Shown: positions 17,472 to 27,542 of the stretch, in pieces
Layout: each line of letters opens with the position of its first letter
How positions within the stretch are numbered: position 1 is the first letter of the stretch
Origin: Neisseria uirgultaei
Lineage (GTDB): Bacteria; Pseudomonadota; Gammaproteobacteria; Burkholderiales; Neisseriaceae
DNA: 64,000 bases
Direction of reading: 5' to 3'
Assembly: GCF_962719845.1 (NCBI RefSeq)
Contig: NZ_CAUIYF010000003.1
Coordinates: forward strand, 1-64,000
Notes under the pieces: generated by a model
What the model was told of the DNA's origin: nothing
Database searches by the model: none
What the model saw: only the letters and a program-made list of their open reading frames with translations
Position numbers and translations under genes: made by a program

Positions 17472-18251
17472 TCAGACGGCCCGCATATCGGGTACTTTTT
17501 TAAACAGCCGGTAAAAGTTTTCCGTCGTGTATGCCGCAACCTGTTCCAAGGTCTGGTTCCGCAATTTGGCGATATGCTCTGCGGTATAACGCACAAAAGC
17601 CGGCTCGTTCTGCCTGCCGCGCTTGGGAACGGGAGCGAGGAACGGCGCATCGGTTTCCACCAAAATGCGGTCGTCCGGAACGTATTTTGCCGCCTCCTGA
17701 ACCAAAGGGGCGTTTTTAAACGTAACGATTCCTGAGAAAGAAATATAAAGCCCCAAATCCATGGCAGCCCGGGCAAAGGCTGTGTCTTCGGAAAAACAGT
17801 GGATCACACCCGAATTGGTTTTACATTCTTTCAAAATCGCCAAGGTGTCCGCCGCCGCATCGCGCGTATGGACGATAACGGGCAGCCCGGTTTGGTTGGC
17901 TGCCTCGATGTGGTCTGCAAAGCGTTTGTGCTGCCAGGACAAATCGCCTTTGCACCAGTAATAATCCAAACCCGTCTCGCCGATGCCGACCACTTTCGGA
18001 TGGGCGGCGGCTTCGACCATTTCCGCAATGGAAAATTCTTCGGCTTCCCTGCTGTCGGGATGTACGCCTATGGTGCAATAGATGTGTTCGTGCGCTTCGG
18101 CGACGGCAAAGACTTCGGAGAAGCTTTCCCTACTGACGCTGATAGCAAGCGCCTGCCCCACGCCGTTTGCTTCCATGTTGGACAAAACTTCGGGCAGGCG
18201 TTCTTTCAAACCTTCAAAATTGAGGTGGCAGTGCGAATCGATGATATGCAT
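17472..18251 (-). CDS. tatD: TatD family hydrolase (metal-dependent DNase)
   Basis: TatD/YcfH-type hydrolase, 259 aa, TIM-barrel nuclease. Metal ligands visible: His7 and His9 in DSHCHLN, Glu in GIGETGLDYYW (about 93), His in VIVHTRDA, and Asp in LVETDAPFLAP (about 205). It follows pilZ by 4 bp. The holB-pilZ-tatD order is common in proteobacteria. Cytoplasmic, with roles proposed in DNA repair and degradation. Confidence 0.93.
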   Translation of the reverse strand: MHIIDSHCHLNFEGLKERLPEVLSNMEANGVGQALAISVSRESFSEVFAVAEAHEHIYCTIGVHPDSREAEEFSIAEMVEAAAHPKVVGIGETGLDYYWCKGDLSWQHKRFADHIEAANQTGLPVIVHTRDAAADTLAILKECKTNSGVIHCFSEDTAFARAAMDLGLYISFSGIVTFKNAPLVQEAAKYVPDDRILVETDAPFLAPVPKRGRQNEPAFVRYTAEHIAKLRNQTLEQVAAYTTENFYRLFKKVPDMRAV

Positions 18252-18255
18252 GGCG

Positions 18256-18606
18256 TTACATGGTAAACGTAGGTCTGCTGCCGCTGATTGTGCTGCCCAG
18301 TTCGACTTCGATCTGGTCTTTGACTTTCAGGCAGTTTTCGTGTTTTGTGAATGCCAGCCCCACCCCTTTGGGTTTGGAGGGAGTACGCGCCGGATTGATC
18401 CACGCCACCTGTGTCGGCAGGAACAGTTTGGGGAAGTTGAGGATTTCCACGGCAAGCAGAATGTCTTCCCCGATGGAAAATACGTCGTCGGTCTGCACAA
18501 ACAGACCGCCGTGTTCCAAAAACGGCATATAGGAGCTGTACAGCAGATTCATGTCTTTCAGCTGCAACGACATCATTTTTGCCGGAATATTTTGTCCGTC
18601 TGACAT
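18256..18606 (-). CDS. pilZ: PilZ domain type IV pilus protein
   Basis: Protein of 116 aa that matches the PilZ founding family needed for type IV pilus assembly. The domain begins around residue 10 (MMSLQLKDMNLLYSSYM) and ends KVKDQIEVELG. The c-di-GMP motif RxxxR and D/NxSxxG is not seen, as in other founding-type PilZ proteins that do not bind the nucleotide. It lies 3 bp after holB and 4 bp before tatD. Confidence 0.9.
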   Translation of the reverse strand: MSDGQNIPAKMMSLQLKDMNLLYSSYMPFLEHGGLFVQTDDVFSIGEDILLAVEILNFPKLFLPTQVAWINPARTPSKPKGVGLAFTKHENCLKVKDQIEVELGSTISGSRPTFTM

Positions 18607-18609
18607 AAT

Positions 18610-19587
18610 TCACCCGTTCTCTTTCTTCAATTCCAAATAATTGATGAGCAGATGCTCGATCTGCATTTTGACATTTAAAGTATGAAACCCGTAAGGGGCG
18701 AGCTGTTTGAGCATATCCTCCGCCGCAAATACATTGCGCGGACGGAAACCGGATGCCGTCTGAAGCAGCCTGTCTTCATAAGCGGGATAATAGACGGGTT
18801 TCATGTGTTGCAGGCACAATCCCAAATCGACCAGCCACTTCTGCATCCACCCGACAAATACGGCGAGCGGAAGTTTCTCCTTATCGAAAAGCGCGGCGTA
18901 GTCCAAAATCTTCAACAACCTCGGTTCTGCCAAAATATCCAGCAGCTTTGCCCTCAATTCCCGAAGCCCGTCTTCCTCCTGAAACAGCGGCGCGCCCGAA
19001 TGGAAAGCCAAAAATTCTTCCGGCTCCGCCACACCCCTTTCACGCAGATACGCCGATGCTTCCTCATGCGAAGGCGCAGGCAAAACCATCTTCCGGCAGC
19101 GGCTTTTAATGGTCGGTAAAACCTTGTCCGCCGCGTGGCTTACCAGCAAAAAGACCACTTGTGGCGGCGGCTCTTCCAACACTTTCAACAAACTGTTGGC
19201 GGCCTGGACATTCATACTTTCCGCAGGATGAATCAGGATCACGCGCAAACCGCCCCGTACCGAAGTCAGGTACACATTATCGATGATTTCCCTGACGGCA
19301 TCGATTTTGATTTGCAACAGTTTGCGTCCGTTTTCCCGTTCGTCCGTCAGGGGGGTGATTTCGTAAAAATCGGGATGGCTTCCCTGTCCAAACAGATGGC
19401 AGGACATACATTCGCCACAGGGTTTGCAGCCCGGTGCAGGGGCTTCGCACAACAGCGCCTTCGCTGCAAAACGGGCAAACGCGGTTTTCCCCGTCCCCTT
19501 TTTGCCGGCAAACAGCCACGCATTGGGACGGCTCGTCCAATGCTCCGCAATCTGCCGCCATTGTTCATTATGCCACGGATAGATCAT
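18610..19587 (-). CDS. holB: DNA polymerase III subunit delta'
   Basis: HolB, 325 aa from ATG 19587 (MIYPWHNEQW), the clamp-loader delta' subunit. Walker-A-like GKKGTGKTAFA is at about 31-41, a four-Cys zinc module (CKPCGECMSC) follows, then the AAA+ region with HPAESMNVQAANSLLK and a sensor SRCRKM. An upstream ATG giving a 366 aa reading overlaps the pilT2 end and is rejected. It starts the holB-pilZ-tatD operon, 34 bp after pilT2. Confidence 0.93.
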   Translation of the reverse strand: MIYPWHNEQWRQIAEHWTSRPNAWLFAGKKGTGKTAFARFAAKALLCEAPAPGCKPCGECMSCHLFGQGSHPDFYEITPLTDERENGRKLLQIKIDAVREIIDNVYLTSVRGGLRVILIHPAESMNVQAANSLLKVLEEPPPQVVFLLVSHAADKVLPTIKSRCRKMVLPAPSHEEASAYLRERGVAEPEEFLAFHSGAPLFQEEDGLRELRAKLLDILAEPRLLKILDYAALFDKEKLPLAVFVGWMQKWLVDLGLCLQHMKPVYYPAYEDRLLQTASGFRPRNVFAAEDMLKQLAPYGFHTLNVKMQIEHLLINYLELKKENG

Positions 19588-19621
19588 GTCAAACTGCCCG
19601 TCCGGAAATCCATACCGTTCA

Positions 19622-20752
19622 TCAGAGCAATTCCAAATCCGGTCCGGAACTTTGCGCGCGGCGGCTGCGCAACTGTACCGCCAAACGCAAATCGTGTGCG
19701 GAGTCGGCATTTTTCAAGGCATCCTGCAGGGAAATCTCGCCTTTTTCATACAATTGGTAAAGGTGTTGGTCGAAGGTCTGCATACCCAAGGTAGTGGATT
19801 TTTTCATCACTTCTTTGATTTCATGGATGTTGCCGTTGTGAATCAACTCCGAAATCAGGGGCGAATTGAGCAGCACCTCGACTGCCGCCACCCTGCCCTT
19901 GCCGCCGTCTCGCGGAACGAGGCGTTGCGAAATAAACGCCTGAAGGTTGAGCGACAAATCCGTCAGCAATTGTTCGCGCCGCTCCTCGGGGAAAAAGTTG
20001 ATGATGCGGTCGAGCGCCTGATTGGTGCTGTTGGCGTGCAGCGTCGCCATACACAAATGCCCCGTTTCGGCAAAGGCAATGGCGTAGTCCATCGTTTCGC
20101 GGTCGCGGATTTCGCCGATCAGAATCACATCCGGTGCCTGCCGCAGCGTGTTTTTCAACGCCGCCATCCAGTTTTCCGTATCCACGCCGACCTCGCGCTG
20201 GGTGATGATGCAGTTTTTGTGTTCGTGGACAAACTCGATCGGATCTTCGATGGTGATGATGTGTCCGAACGAATTTTCATTGCGGTAGTCGATAAGCGAG
20301 GCAAGCGAAGTCGATTTGCCCGAGCCGGTACCGCCGACAAAAATAACCAGCCCGCGTTTTTTCAGCGCGACATCCTTCAAGACCGGCGGCAGGTTCAGGC
20401 TTTCAAACTTGGGAATCTTGCTGGTAATCGCGCGGAATACCAACGCCGTCGCGCCGCGCTGTATCATCGCATTAACGCGGAAGCGGCTGGTGTCCGGCAG
20501 GCTGATGGCGAAGTTGCACTCGTTGGTCGATGAAAATTCTTCCGCCTGCTTCGCACTCATAATCGAAAAGGCGATTTCCATACATTTTTCCGCCGTCAGC
20601 GGTTCGTCCGTGATGCGGGTGATTTTGCCGTCCAGCTTCATCGCGGGCGGGAAATGGGTCGTCACAAATAGGTCGGAACCTTTGTTTTTGTTCATATGGC
20701 GCAGCCATGCGAACAGTTCTTCCTTTGCAGTCATATTTTCATCGGTAAACAT
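19622..20752 (-). CDS. pilT2: PilT/PilU-type pilus retraction ATPase (PilT2)
   Basis: Secretion-type ATPase of 376 aa that powers or tunes type IV pilus retraction. Walker A GGTGSGKST is near residue 150, then the Asp box (TIEDPIEFVHEHK), Walker B (DVILIGEIRDRET) and His box (HLCMATLHANST). The C-terminus is longer than PilT and resembles PilU. Neisseria have pilT and pilU elsewhere; this copy next to holB-pilZ is the one called pilT2. ATG 20752 is chosen for its GGGGGACGAAG leader. Confidence 0.88.
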   Translation of the reverse strand: MFTDENMTAKEELFAWLRHMNKNKGSDLFVTTHFPPAMKLDGKITRITDEPLTAEKCMEIAFSIMSAKQAEEFSSTNECNFAISLPDTSRFRVNAMIQRGATALVFRAITSKIPKFESLNLPPVLKDVALKKRGLVIFVGGTGSGKSTSLASLIDYRNENSFGHIITIEDPIEFVHEHKNCIITQREVGVDTENWMAALKNTLRQAPDVILIGEIRDRETMDYAIAFAETGHLCMATLHANSTNQALDRIINFFPEERREQLLTDLSLNLQAFISQRLVPRDGGKGRVAAVEVLLNSPLISELIHNGNIHEIKEVMKKSTTLGMQTFDQHLYQLYEKGEISLQDALKNADSAHDLRLAVQLRSRRAQSSGPDLELL

Positions 20753-20807
20753 CTTCGTCCCCCAATCTTCAAACAATCTGTACCTTCCCATTCTACCAAA
20801 AACCCGC

Positions 20808-20839
20808 CGTGCCGTCTGAAACCGTTTCAGACGGCACGG
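20808..20839. repeat. DUS inverted pair between divergent pilT2 and mtnN
   Basis: GTGCCGTCTGAA and its complement form a stem within the 162 bp divergent promoter region. Both flanking genes start away from it, so it cannot terminate them; it would be transcribed as leader or serve uptake only. Confidence 0.75.
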
Positions 20840-20914
20840 CGGGCGGCTGCCCCGATGCGCCGCGTTAACGTGTATAATCCGGCACTCATCCGAAATTCAC
20901 AGCAGGTCAGCAAT

Positions 20915-21616
20915 ATGTCTTTGAAAACAGTAGCCGTTATCGGCGCGATGGAACAGGAAATCGAGCTTTTGCGCGAGATGATGGAAAATGTCAAAGCCGT
21001 CTCTTTCGGCAGATTTTCCACCTATGAAGGCGAATTGGCGGGAAAACGCATGGTGCTTGCATTGAGCGGCATCGGCAAGGTCAATGCGGCGGTTGCAACG
21101 GCTTGGCTTATCCATCAATTCGCACCGGACTGCATCATCAACACCGGCAGCGCGGGCGGTTTGGGCAAGGGTTTGAAAGTCGGCGACGTAGTCATCGGTA
21201 CGGAAACCGCGCACCACGATGTCGATGTAACCGCATTCGGCTATGCCCGGGGGCAAGTGCCGCAACTGCCGGCAAGGTTCGCTTCAGACGGCATTTTGAT
21301 TGAGGCGGCAAAACGGGCGGCGCGGACGTTTGAAGGCGCGGCGGTAGAACAAGGCCTGATTGTCAGCGGCGACCGCTTCGTCCACAGCAGCGAAGGCGTG
21401 GCGGAAATCCGCAAGCACTTCCCCGAAGTCAAGGCAGTGGAAATGGAAGCGGCGGCGATTGCCCAAACCTGTCATCAGTTGGAAACGTCTTTCGTCATCA
21501 TCCGCGCCGTTTCCGATTCGGCGGACGAAAAGGCAGACATCAGCTTTGACGAATTTTTGAAAACGGCGGCGGCAAGTTCCGCAAAAATGGTGGCGGAGAT
21601 TGTCCGATTTTTATAA
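20915..21616 (+). CDS. mtnN: 5'-methylthioadenosine/S-adenosylhomocysteine nucleosidase
   Basis: MtnN/Pfs, 233 aa, cleaves MTA and SAH and so recycles methyl by-products and feeds the LuxS route. Catalytic residues by alignment: Glu13 in AMEQEIE, Glu178 in VEMEAAA, Asp201 in SDSADE. An in-frame DUS encodes ASDGI near residue 124. ATG 20915 gives the standard length; the upstream in-frame extension runs into the divergent promoter region. The stop codon lies in the first unit of a 26 bp tandem repeat. Confidence 0.95.
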   Translation: MSLKTVAVIGAMEQEIELLREMMENVKAVSFGRFSTYEGELAGKRMVLALSGIGKVNAAVATAWLIHQFAPDCIINTGSAGGLGKGLKVGDVVIGTETAHHDVDVTAFGYARGQVPQLPARFASDGILIEAAKRAARTFEGAAVEQGLIVSGDRFVHSSEGVAEIRKHFPEVKAVEMEAAAIAQTCHQLETSFVIIRAVSDSADEKADISFDEFLKTAAASSAKMVAEIVRFL

Positions 21617-21660
21617 GACCTTTATCAAACTTATCTTTATAAGACCTTTATCAAACTTAT
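21611..21660. repeat. 26 bp tandem duplication at the mtnN stop codon
   Basis: Two near-identical units (TTATAAGACCTTTATCAAAC..., at 21611 and 21637) follow each other. The mtnN stop TAA is inside the first unit, so the duplication only changes the 3' untranslated region. Confidence 0.85.
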
Positions 21661-21784
21661 GCCAAAACAGCGGTTTTCCGTTAGAATGTCGGGCTATTTC
21701 CACGTTGCATCCGATATTCGGACGTACCGCTGTTTGTTCAGACGGCATTTCTAAAACCTACCGTTCAGCATTAAAAACAACTCA

Positions 21785-23578
21785 ATGAAAAATATCCGAA
21801 ATTTCTCCATCATTGCCCACATCGACCACGGCAAATCAACGCTTGCCGACCGTTTTATCCAATATTGCGGCGGTTTGGATTTGCGCGAAATGAGTACGCA
21901 GGTGCTCGATTCCATGGACATCGAAAAAGAGCGCGGCATCACCATCAAAGCGCAAACCGCCGCACTCAACTACAAAGCGCGCGACGGGCAGGTGTATCAG
22001 CTTAATTTGATTGACACGCCGGGACACGTCGACTTCTCTTACGAAGTTTCCCGCTCGCTGTCGGCTTGCGAAGGCGCGCTTTTGGTGGTTGACGCGTCGC
22101 AGGGCGTGGAAGCGCAAACCGTGGCGAACTGTTACACCGCGATTGATTTGGGCGTGGAAGTCGTGCCCGTTTTGAACAAAATCGACCTGCCTGCCGCCGA
22201 CCCCGAACGCGTGGAACAGGAAATCGAAGACATCATCGGCATCGATGCGGTCGGCGCGGTGCAGTGTTCCGCCAAAAGCGGCATCGGCGTGGAAGACGTT
22301 TTGGAAGAAATCGTTGCCAAAATCCCCGCACCGACCGGCGATGAAAACGCGCCGTTGCAAGCGGTGATTGTCGATTCGTGGTTTGACAACTATGTCGGCG
22401 TGGTCATGCTGATCCGTGTGAAAAACGGCACCATCAAGCTGAAAGACAAAGTGCGCTTTATGAGCACCAATGCGGAAACGCAGGTCGAACAGTTAGGCGT
22501 GTTCACGCCGAAATCGGTTCAAAAACAAGAACTCAAAGCCGGAGAAGTGGGCTTTTTGATTACCGGCGTGAAAGAATTGGGACAGGCAAAAGTCGGCGAT
22601 ACGGTTACACTGGTTGCCAACCCAGCTTCCGAGCCGCTGCCCGGCTTCCAAGAAGTACAAAGCCAAGTATTTGCAGGCCTTTATCCGGTGGAAAGCCACG
22701 ACTACGAGGCCTTGCGTGACGCTTTGGAAAAATTGCAGCTGAACGATGCTTCGTTGAAATTCGAGCCTGAAGTTTCCCAAGCATTGGGATTTGGCTTCCG
22801 CTGCGGCTTCTTGGGTCTGCTGCACTTGGAAATCGTGCAGGAACGCTTGGAGCGCGAGTTCGACATGGATTTGATTACCACCGCGCCGACGGTGGTTTAC
22901 GAAGTCGTGTTGAAAAGCGGCGAAAAAATCGAAGTCGAAAACCCGTCCAAACTGCCCGACATCGGCAGCATCGAAACCATTCTCGAGCCGATTATTACCG
23001 CGACCATCCTCGTGCCGCAGGAATACGTCGGCAACGTCATGACTTTGTGCAACCAAAAACGCGGCGTGCAGGTCAATATGCAATATATGGGCCGTCAAGT
23101 CATGCTGACTTATGATTTGCCGATGAACGAAGTCGTGATGGACTTCTTCGACAAACTCAAATCGACTTCGCGCGGTTATGCTTCGTTGGACTACCATTTC
23201 AAAGAGTTCCAACCGTCTGATTTGATTAAGCTCGACATTATGGTCAACGGCGAAAAAGTCGATGCGCTGAGCCTGATTGTACACCGTCAAAGCTCGGTTC
23301 ACCGGGGACGCGAGCTGGCATCGAAAATGCGCGAGCTGATTCCGCGCCAAATGTTCGACATCGCCGTCCAAGCCGCCATCGGCAGCCAGATTATCGCCCG
23401 AGAAAACGTCAAAGCACTGCGTAAAAACGTTTTGGCGAAATGTTACGGCGGCGACATTACCCGTAAGAAAAAACTGCTTGAAAAACAAAAAGCAGGCAAA
23501 CGCCGTATGAAACAAGTGGGCAACGTGGAAATTCCGCAAAGCGCGTTCTTGGCGATTTTGCAGGTTAGCGACAAATAA
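21785..23578 (+). CDS. lepA: Elongation factor 4 (back-translocase)
   Basis: LepA/EF4, 597 aa, ribosome-bound GTPase. G1 AHIDHGKST at about 11-19, G3 DTPGHVDF, G4 NKID, domains II-V in standard order, and the LepA-specific C-terminal domain ending [20 protein letters not shown]. Length is normal. It stands 134 bp before lepB; the lepA-lepB pairing is conserved in proteobacteria. Confidence 0.98.
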   Translation: MKNIRNFSIIAHIDHGKSTLADRFIQYCGGLDLREMSTQVLDSMDIEKERGITIKAQTAALNYKARDGQVYQLNLIDTPGHVDFSYEVSRSLSACEGALLVVDASQGVEAQTVANCYTAIDLGVEVVPVLNKIDLPAADPERVEQEIEDIIGIDAVGAVQCSAKSGIGVEDVLEEIVAKIPAPTGDENAPLQAVIVDSWFDNYVGVVMLIRVKNGTIKLKDKVRFMSTNAETQVEQLGVFTPKSVQKQELKAGEVGFLITGVKELGQAKVGDTVTLVANPASEPLPGFQEVQSQVFAGLYPVESHDYEALRDALEKLQLNDASLKFEPEVSQALGFGFRCGFLGLLHLEIVQERLEREFDMDLITTAPTVVYEVVLKSGEKIEVENPSKLPDIGSIETILEPIITATILVPQEYVGNVMTLCNQKRGVQVNMQYMGRQVMLTYDLPMNEVVMDFFDKLKSTSRGYASLDYHFKEFQPSDLIKLDIMVNGEKVDALSLIVHRQSSVHRGRELASKMRELIPRQMFDIAVQAAIGSQIIARENVKALRKNVLAKCYGGDITRKKKLLEKQKAGKRRMKQVGNVEIPQSAFLAILQVSDK

Positions 23579-23712
23579 TATTTCGGTACATAGGGCGGCA
23601 CATATGGCGCAGCCCTCCAAACTGCTCCGATTTGAAGAAGGTGCGCATTCCCAAACAAACCTTGATTTACCGCTCCAAAAGGGCGTTTGGTTTTAACCGT
23701 TGAGGAACAACA

Positions 23713-24732
23713 ATGAACACAATGCTAATGTCGGGCGCGGCTGCCGCGCTGCTTGCCGGTATCATCCTTTATTTCAAAAGCGACAAGAAGCGGCAGGAAA
23801 ACGGGGAATGGAGTTCCGGCCTCGAATACGCCTATATCCTGACGGCGGTCGGCGTGTTTGCCGCTTTGTCCCTGTTTATGAGCTTTACCGCCGTTTTCCT
23901 GATTTTCGTTGTATTGTGCGGTACGGCTTGGGGGGTATATAAATACCGTCTGAAGACTCATCCCGAAATCTCGGAAAGCAGCCACTTCGGCGATTATTTC
24001 GGCGGTTTCTTCCCTATCGTTTTGGTATTGTTCCTCATCCGGTCGTTTATTGCCGAACCGTTCCAAATCCCGTCCAGCTCGATGCGCCCGGGCCTAATCA
24101 AGGGCGATTTCATTTTGGTCGGCAAATTTTCCTACGGTCTGCGCGTACCCGTTTTAAACAATGTATTTATCCCCACGGGCAAAATCGAACGGGGCGATGT
24201 CGTCGTTTTTAATTATCCTTTGCAGCCGGAGATGACCTACATCAAGCGTATTGTCGGCATCCCGGGCGACATTGTCGAATATCGGGACAAGGTTCTGACG
24301 GTAAACGGAAAACCAGCTTCCGATATTCCTGACGGCACATACCGTTATCCCGACGACACCGACCCTTCCGAAATCCACAGCACGGATATGTTCCGCAGCG
24401 GTTTGGACGGCAAATCTTTCAATATTCTGAAAAAAGAAGGACAGCCTGCCGTTTCCCTGCCCGTATTGGGCAAATATACCTCCGATATTATGTCTGAAAA
24501 CGGATATTCCATAGAGCAAAGCGGTCTAGAACACTGCCAATATGCCGACGACGGCAGCGGTTTCGTGTGCAAAGTTCCCGAAGGACGCTATTTCGCTATG
24601 GGCGACAACCGCGACAACAGTGCCGATTCGCGCTACTGGGGCTTTGTGGATGACAAGCTGGTTGTCGGCAAGGCAATGTTCATTCTGATGAACTTCGGCG
24701 ATTTCGGCAGGGCCGGTACGGCAATCCGTTAA
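23713..24732 (+). CDS. lepB: Signal peptidase I
   Basis: LepB, 339 aa, inner-membrane serine protease that removes Sec and Tat signal peptides. N-terminal membrane segments at about 5-20, 40-72 and 100-112; catalytic Ser123 in PSSSMRPG, general base Lys178 in YIKRIVG, and box E GDNRDNSADSRYWG near 297-310. Length agrees with the larger Gram-negative form. AGGAACAACA precedes the ATG. A DUS pair follows the stop. Confidence 0.97.
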   Translation: MNTMLMSGAAAALLAGIILYFKSDKKRQENGEWSSGLEYAYILTAVGVFAALSLFMSFTAVFLIFVVLCGTAWGVYKYRLKTHPEISESSHFGDYFGGFFPIVLVLFLIRSFIAEPFQIPSSSMRPGLIKGDFILVGKFSYGLRVPVLNNVFIPTGKIERGDVVVFNYPLQPEMTYIKRIVGIPGDIVEYRDKVLTVNGKPASDIPDGTYRYPDDTDPSEIHSTDMFRSGLDGKSFNILKKEGQPAVSLPVLGKYTSDIMSENGYSIEQSGLEHCQYADDGSGFVCKVPEGRYFAMGDNRDNSADSRYWGFVDDKLVVGKAMFILMNFGDFGRAGTAIR

Positions 24733-24745
24733 GCTGGGAAGCCAA

Positions 24746-24779
24746 GAATGCCGTCTGAAAATAGTTTCAGACGGCATTT
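24746..24779 (+). terminator. DUS inverted pair after lepB
   Basis: AATGCCGTCTGAA and its complement with a 6-base loop and TTTG tail, 14 bp past the lepB stop. Confidence 0.82.
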
Positions 24780-24829
24780 GCTATTCCTCACTTTTGCAGG
24801 CGGATCTAACGTTGTCGGATTTTCCTACC

Positions 24830-24985
24830 TATAGTGAATTAAATTTAAATCAGGACAAGGCGGCGAGCCGCAGACAGTACAAATAGTACGGAACCGATTC
24901 ACTTGGTGCTTCAGCACCTTAGAGAATCGTTCTCTTTGAGCTAAGGCGAGCCAACGCTGTACCGGTTTAAATTTAATTCACTATA
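24830..24985. repeat. Correia repeat enclosed element, full length (156 bp)
   Basis: Bounded by inverted TATAGTGAATTAAATTTAAA ends, with the internal segment (GTACAAATAGTACGG...TTCAGCACCTTAGAGAATCG) that carries the IHF-binding part of long Correia elements. It lies between the convergent lepB and EamA genes. Together with the DUS pair it fills the 308 bp gap. Its terminal repeats are of the GAATTAAATTT type, unlike the three other copies here. Confidence 0.9.
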
Positions 24986-25040
24986 TCAGTCCGGTAACGC
25001 AGGTTCTGCACGGCGAACTGCCAATATTGCCCTGATGGAA

Positions 25041-25925
25041 TCAATGTGAAGACTGCTGTTTCAGCGAACCGAGGTAAATTGCCGAGAGCGTCAGTGCCAC
25101 CCCTGCCCACTGCACGCCTTCAATCGGTTTGCCCAACCCGAAATAATCGATGAACAGGGCGGCAACCGGTTCGGACAAAAGCAGCAGCCCCGTCAGCGAC
25201 AGCGAAAGCAGCGGAATCGCATAGGCAACCATCGCCCACGCGAAGCACTGCATCACCACGCCGTACACAAGCACCAAACCGGCATCCCGCCATGTAGTCG
25301 GATAAAGCGCGCCGCCGTCCATCAGCAATGCCGGAACAACCAGCGATACCGCGCCGCCCAAACTCAAAATCATCATTGAAGGGAAAAGTGCCACCGGCTC
25401 GACTTCATGAGTCTTGCGGACGAACACCATAGACAGAGCAAGCATCAGCCCGGACACCAAACCGCTGACGAATCCCCAAACCGCATTACCGTTGTAGCCG
25501 AATTCCGCACCGGCAATCATCGCCACGCCAGCAACTGCCGATATTAAGCCCGCCTTTTTCAGCCCGCTCAAACGTTCGTTAAAAAAGAAAACACCGATTG
25601 CCGACAAGAAAAAGATTTGCAGGCTGTTGAGCAGGGTGGAAATACCCGGCCCGACCGCGTGTATGCTTTCGTGCCACAACGCCAAATCGAAAGCAAGAAA
25701 CACGCCCGCCGTCAGGGCATAGCAGATGGTTTTCCTGTTTTTTGGGAATTTTTGCCCGAAAAACCGTGCTAAAAACCAAAATACGAACACCGAAATCAGC
25801 AACCGCCAAAATGCGATTGCATACGGGCCGACGGGGACGGATCTGACAATCAGGCTGCCCAGACCGAACACCACGCAACCCAGCACCAGCAATGGTGCGG
25901 CATATTTTTTTCCGTTACCGACCAC
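25041..25925 (-). CDS. EamA/DMT family transporter
   Basis: Drug/metabolite transporter superfamily protein of 294 aa with ten predicted membrane helices in two EamA repeats. A GTG start at 25925 is chosen because AAGGGAGGGG lies five bases upstream; ATG 25946 would contain that site inside the coding region, and the 346 aa reading includes a DUS. The second half shows WAMVAYAIPLLSLSLTGLLLLSEPVAALF, typical of the family. Substrate unknown. The upstream region carries a Correia element that could affect its expression. Confidence 0.88.
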   Translation of the reverse strand: MVGNGKKYAAPLLVLGCVVFGLGSLIVRSVPVGPYAIAFWRLLISVFVFWFLARFFGQKFPKNRKTICYALTAGVFLAFDLALWHESIHAVGPGISTLLNSLQIFFLSAIGVFFFNERLSGLKKAGLISAVAGVAMIAGAEFGYNGNAVWGFVSGLVSGLMLALSMVFVRKTHEVEPVALFPSMMILSLGGAVSLVVPALLMDGGALYPTTWRDAGLVLVYGVVMQCFAWAMVAYAIPLLSLSLTGLLLLSEPVAALFIDYFGLGKPIEGVQWAGVALTLSAIYLGSLKQQSSH

Positions 25926-26109
25926 AATATCCCCTCCCTTCCTCATACGGCTGCCGCGCCGACGGCAAAAATGCCGCCATTCCGAAAATCCGAAAATATG
26001 CCGTCTGAAGCCCAAAGCCCCGGCTGCGCCCGGACAAACGGCTGACTTTACGGGCAGGCTGGCTATTTTCCGTTGGGGCAAAAAACCGTCCTGCCGGATA
26101 AAACCCGAA

Positions 26110-26264
26110 TATAGTGGATTAACAAAAACCAGTACGGCGTTGCCTCGCCTTAGCTCAAAGAGAACGATTCTCTAAGGTGCTGAAGCACCAAGTGAATCGG
26201 TTCCGTACTATTTGTACTGTCTGCGGCTTCGTTGCCTTGTCCTGATTTTTGTTAATCCACTATA
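26110..26264. repeat. Correia repeat enclosed element, full length (155 bp)
   Basis: Inverted ends TATAGTGGATTAACAAAAA and internal IHF-type segment are complete. It sits about 185 bp upstream of the EamA start and 150 bp downstream of the cysK stop; Correia ends can supply promoters. The rest of the 490 bp gap holds a single DUS (25998-26009) and a decayed one near 26381, with no gene seen. Confidence 0.9.
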
Positions 26265-26416
26265 AAAAATATTTCCCTCAAGCAATGCGGCGGCACCAAT
26301 GCCTGATTAAAACACAACCGGCGTTTTCGGCATATATGCAAAAACGCATTTTCCGGCACGACGTTACACCGATACCGAAAAATGCGTCTGAATATTTCGA
26401 CAATCCGATTAAAGCA

Positions 26417-27349
26417 TTATGCCAAATCTGCAAAAAGTGGCGTAGAGAGATAGCGTTCGCCATAGGAAGGCAGCAGCACGACTATCAGCTTGCCTTCGTT
26501 TTCAGGCTGTTTGGCAAGCTGCAACGCGCTCCAAACCGCCGCACCGGAAGAAATACCCACCAAAATGCCTTCTTTTTCCGCCATTGCGCGGGCGGTTTCA
26601 AAAGCGGCTTCGTTCGGCACTTTGGCAATGCTGTCGTAAATTTTGGTATTCAAAACGGTCGGAATAAAGCCTGCGCCGATACCTTGAATCGGGTGCGGGC
26701 CTTTTTCGCCGCCGCTCAATACGGGGGAAGCCTCGGGCTCGACGGCAACCACTTTGACTTCGGGTTTGTATTTTTTCAACACTTCGCCCACACCGGTAAT
26801 CGTACCGCCTGTTCCGACACCGGCAACAAAGACATCGACTTTGCCGTCCGTATCCCGCCAAATTTCCTCCCCGGTTGTTTTGCGGTGGACTTCGGGGTTT
26901 GCCTCATTGTCGAACTGGCGCGGCATAAAATAAGTGTCGGGATGCGCGTCCACCAAGGATTGCGCTTTGGCAATCGCGCCCGCCATACCTTCGGCGGCGG
27001 GGGTTAAAATCAGTTCCGCGCCAAACGCGCGCAACAGCATTTTGCGCTCTTTACTCATGCTTTCCGGCATGGTAATCGCCAGTTTGTAGCCGCGTGCGGC
27101 ACATACCATTGCCAAACCGATACCCGTATTGCCGCTGGTTGCCTCAACAATCACGGTGTTTTTGTTGATTTTGCCCGCTTTTTCGGCGGCCTCAATCATT
27201 GCTTCGGCAATGCGGTCTTTGACGCTGCTGCCCGGATTGAAAAATTCCAGTTTCACGGCAACCTCTGCCTTCAAACCTTCAGTCAGACGGTTCAGTTTGA
27301 CCAAAGGCGTGTTGCCGATCAATTCGGTGATATTGTTTGCAATTTTCAT
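26417..27349 (-). CDS. cysK: O-acetylserine sulfhydrylase (cysteine synthase A)
   Basis: CysK, 310 aa, PLP enzyme making cysteine from O-acetylserine and sulfide. PLP-binding Lys44 in [11 protein letters not shown], phosphate loop GTGGT, substrate loop TSGNTG. ATG 27349 follows AGGAG by six bases and matches the conserved [16 protein letters not shown]; the 18-codon upstream extension is rejected. Monocistronic. Confidence 0.97.
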   Translation of the reverse strand: MKIANNITELIGNTPLVKLNRLTEGLKAEVAVKLEFFNPGSSVKDRIAEAMIEAAEKAGKINKNTVIVEATSGNTGIGLAMVCAARGYKLAITMPESMSKERKMLLRAFGAELILTPAAEGMAGAIAKAQSLVDAHPDTYFMPRQFDNEANPEVHRKTTGEEIWRDTDGKVDVFVAGVGTGGTITGVGEVLKKYKPEVKVVAVEPEASPVLSGGEKGPHPIQGIGAGFIPTVLNTKIYDSIAKVPNEAAFETARAMAEKEGILVGISSGAAVWSALQLAKQPENEGKLIVVLLPSYGERYLSTPLFADLA

Positions 27350-27542
27350 CTTCTGCTCCTGAATAATAAGGTTTCGACAGTAAGGCACAATCCCCATCGG
27401 CATCCTGTCCGATTGCAGGGGATTTGCGCCGAACCATAAACAAATTTCAGATATGGCCGTATCCTAAACCTATGCCGTCTGAAAAACCAATACCCAAATT
27501 TTCTTTCTTTATAACTTTTTGTTCCAATACGGCCACACCGTA

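Noticed and set aside
23640..23700. Terminator after lepA
   Set aside because: CCAAAC and GTTTGG with a T run are far apart and the stem is only about six pairs; lepA and lepB may simply be cotranscribed.
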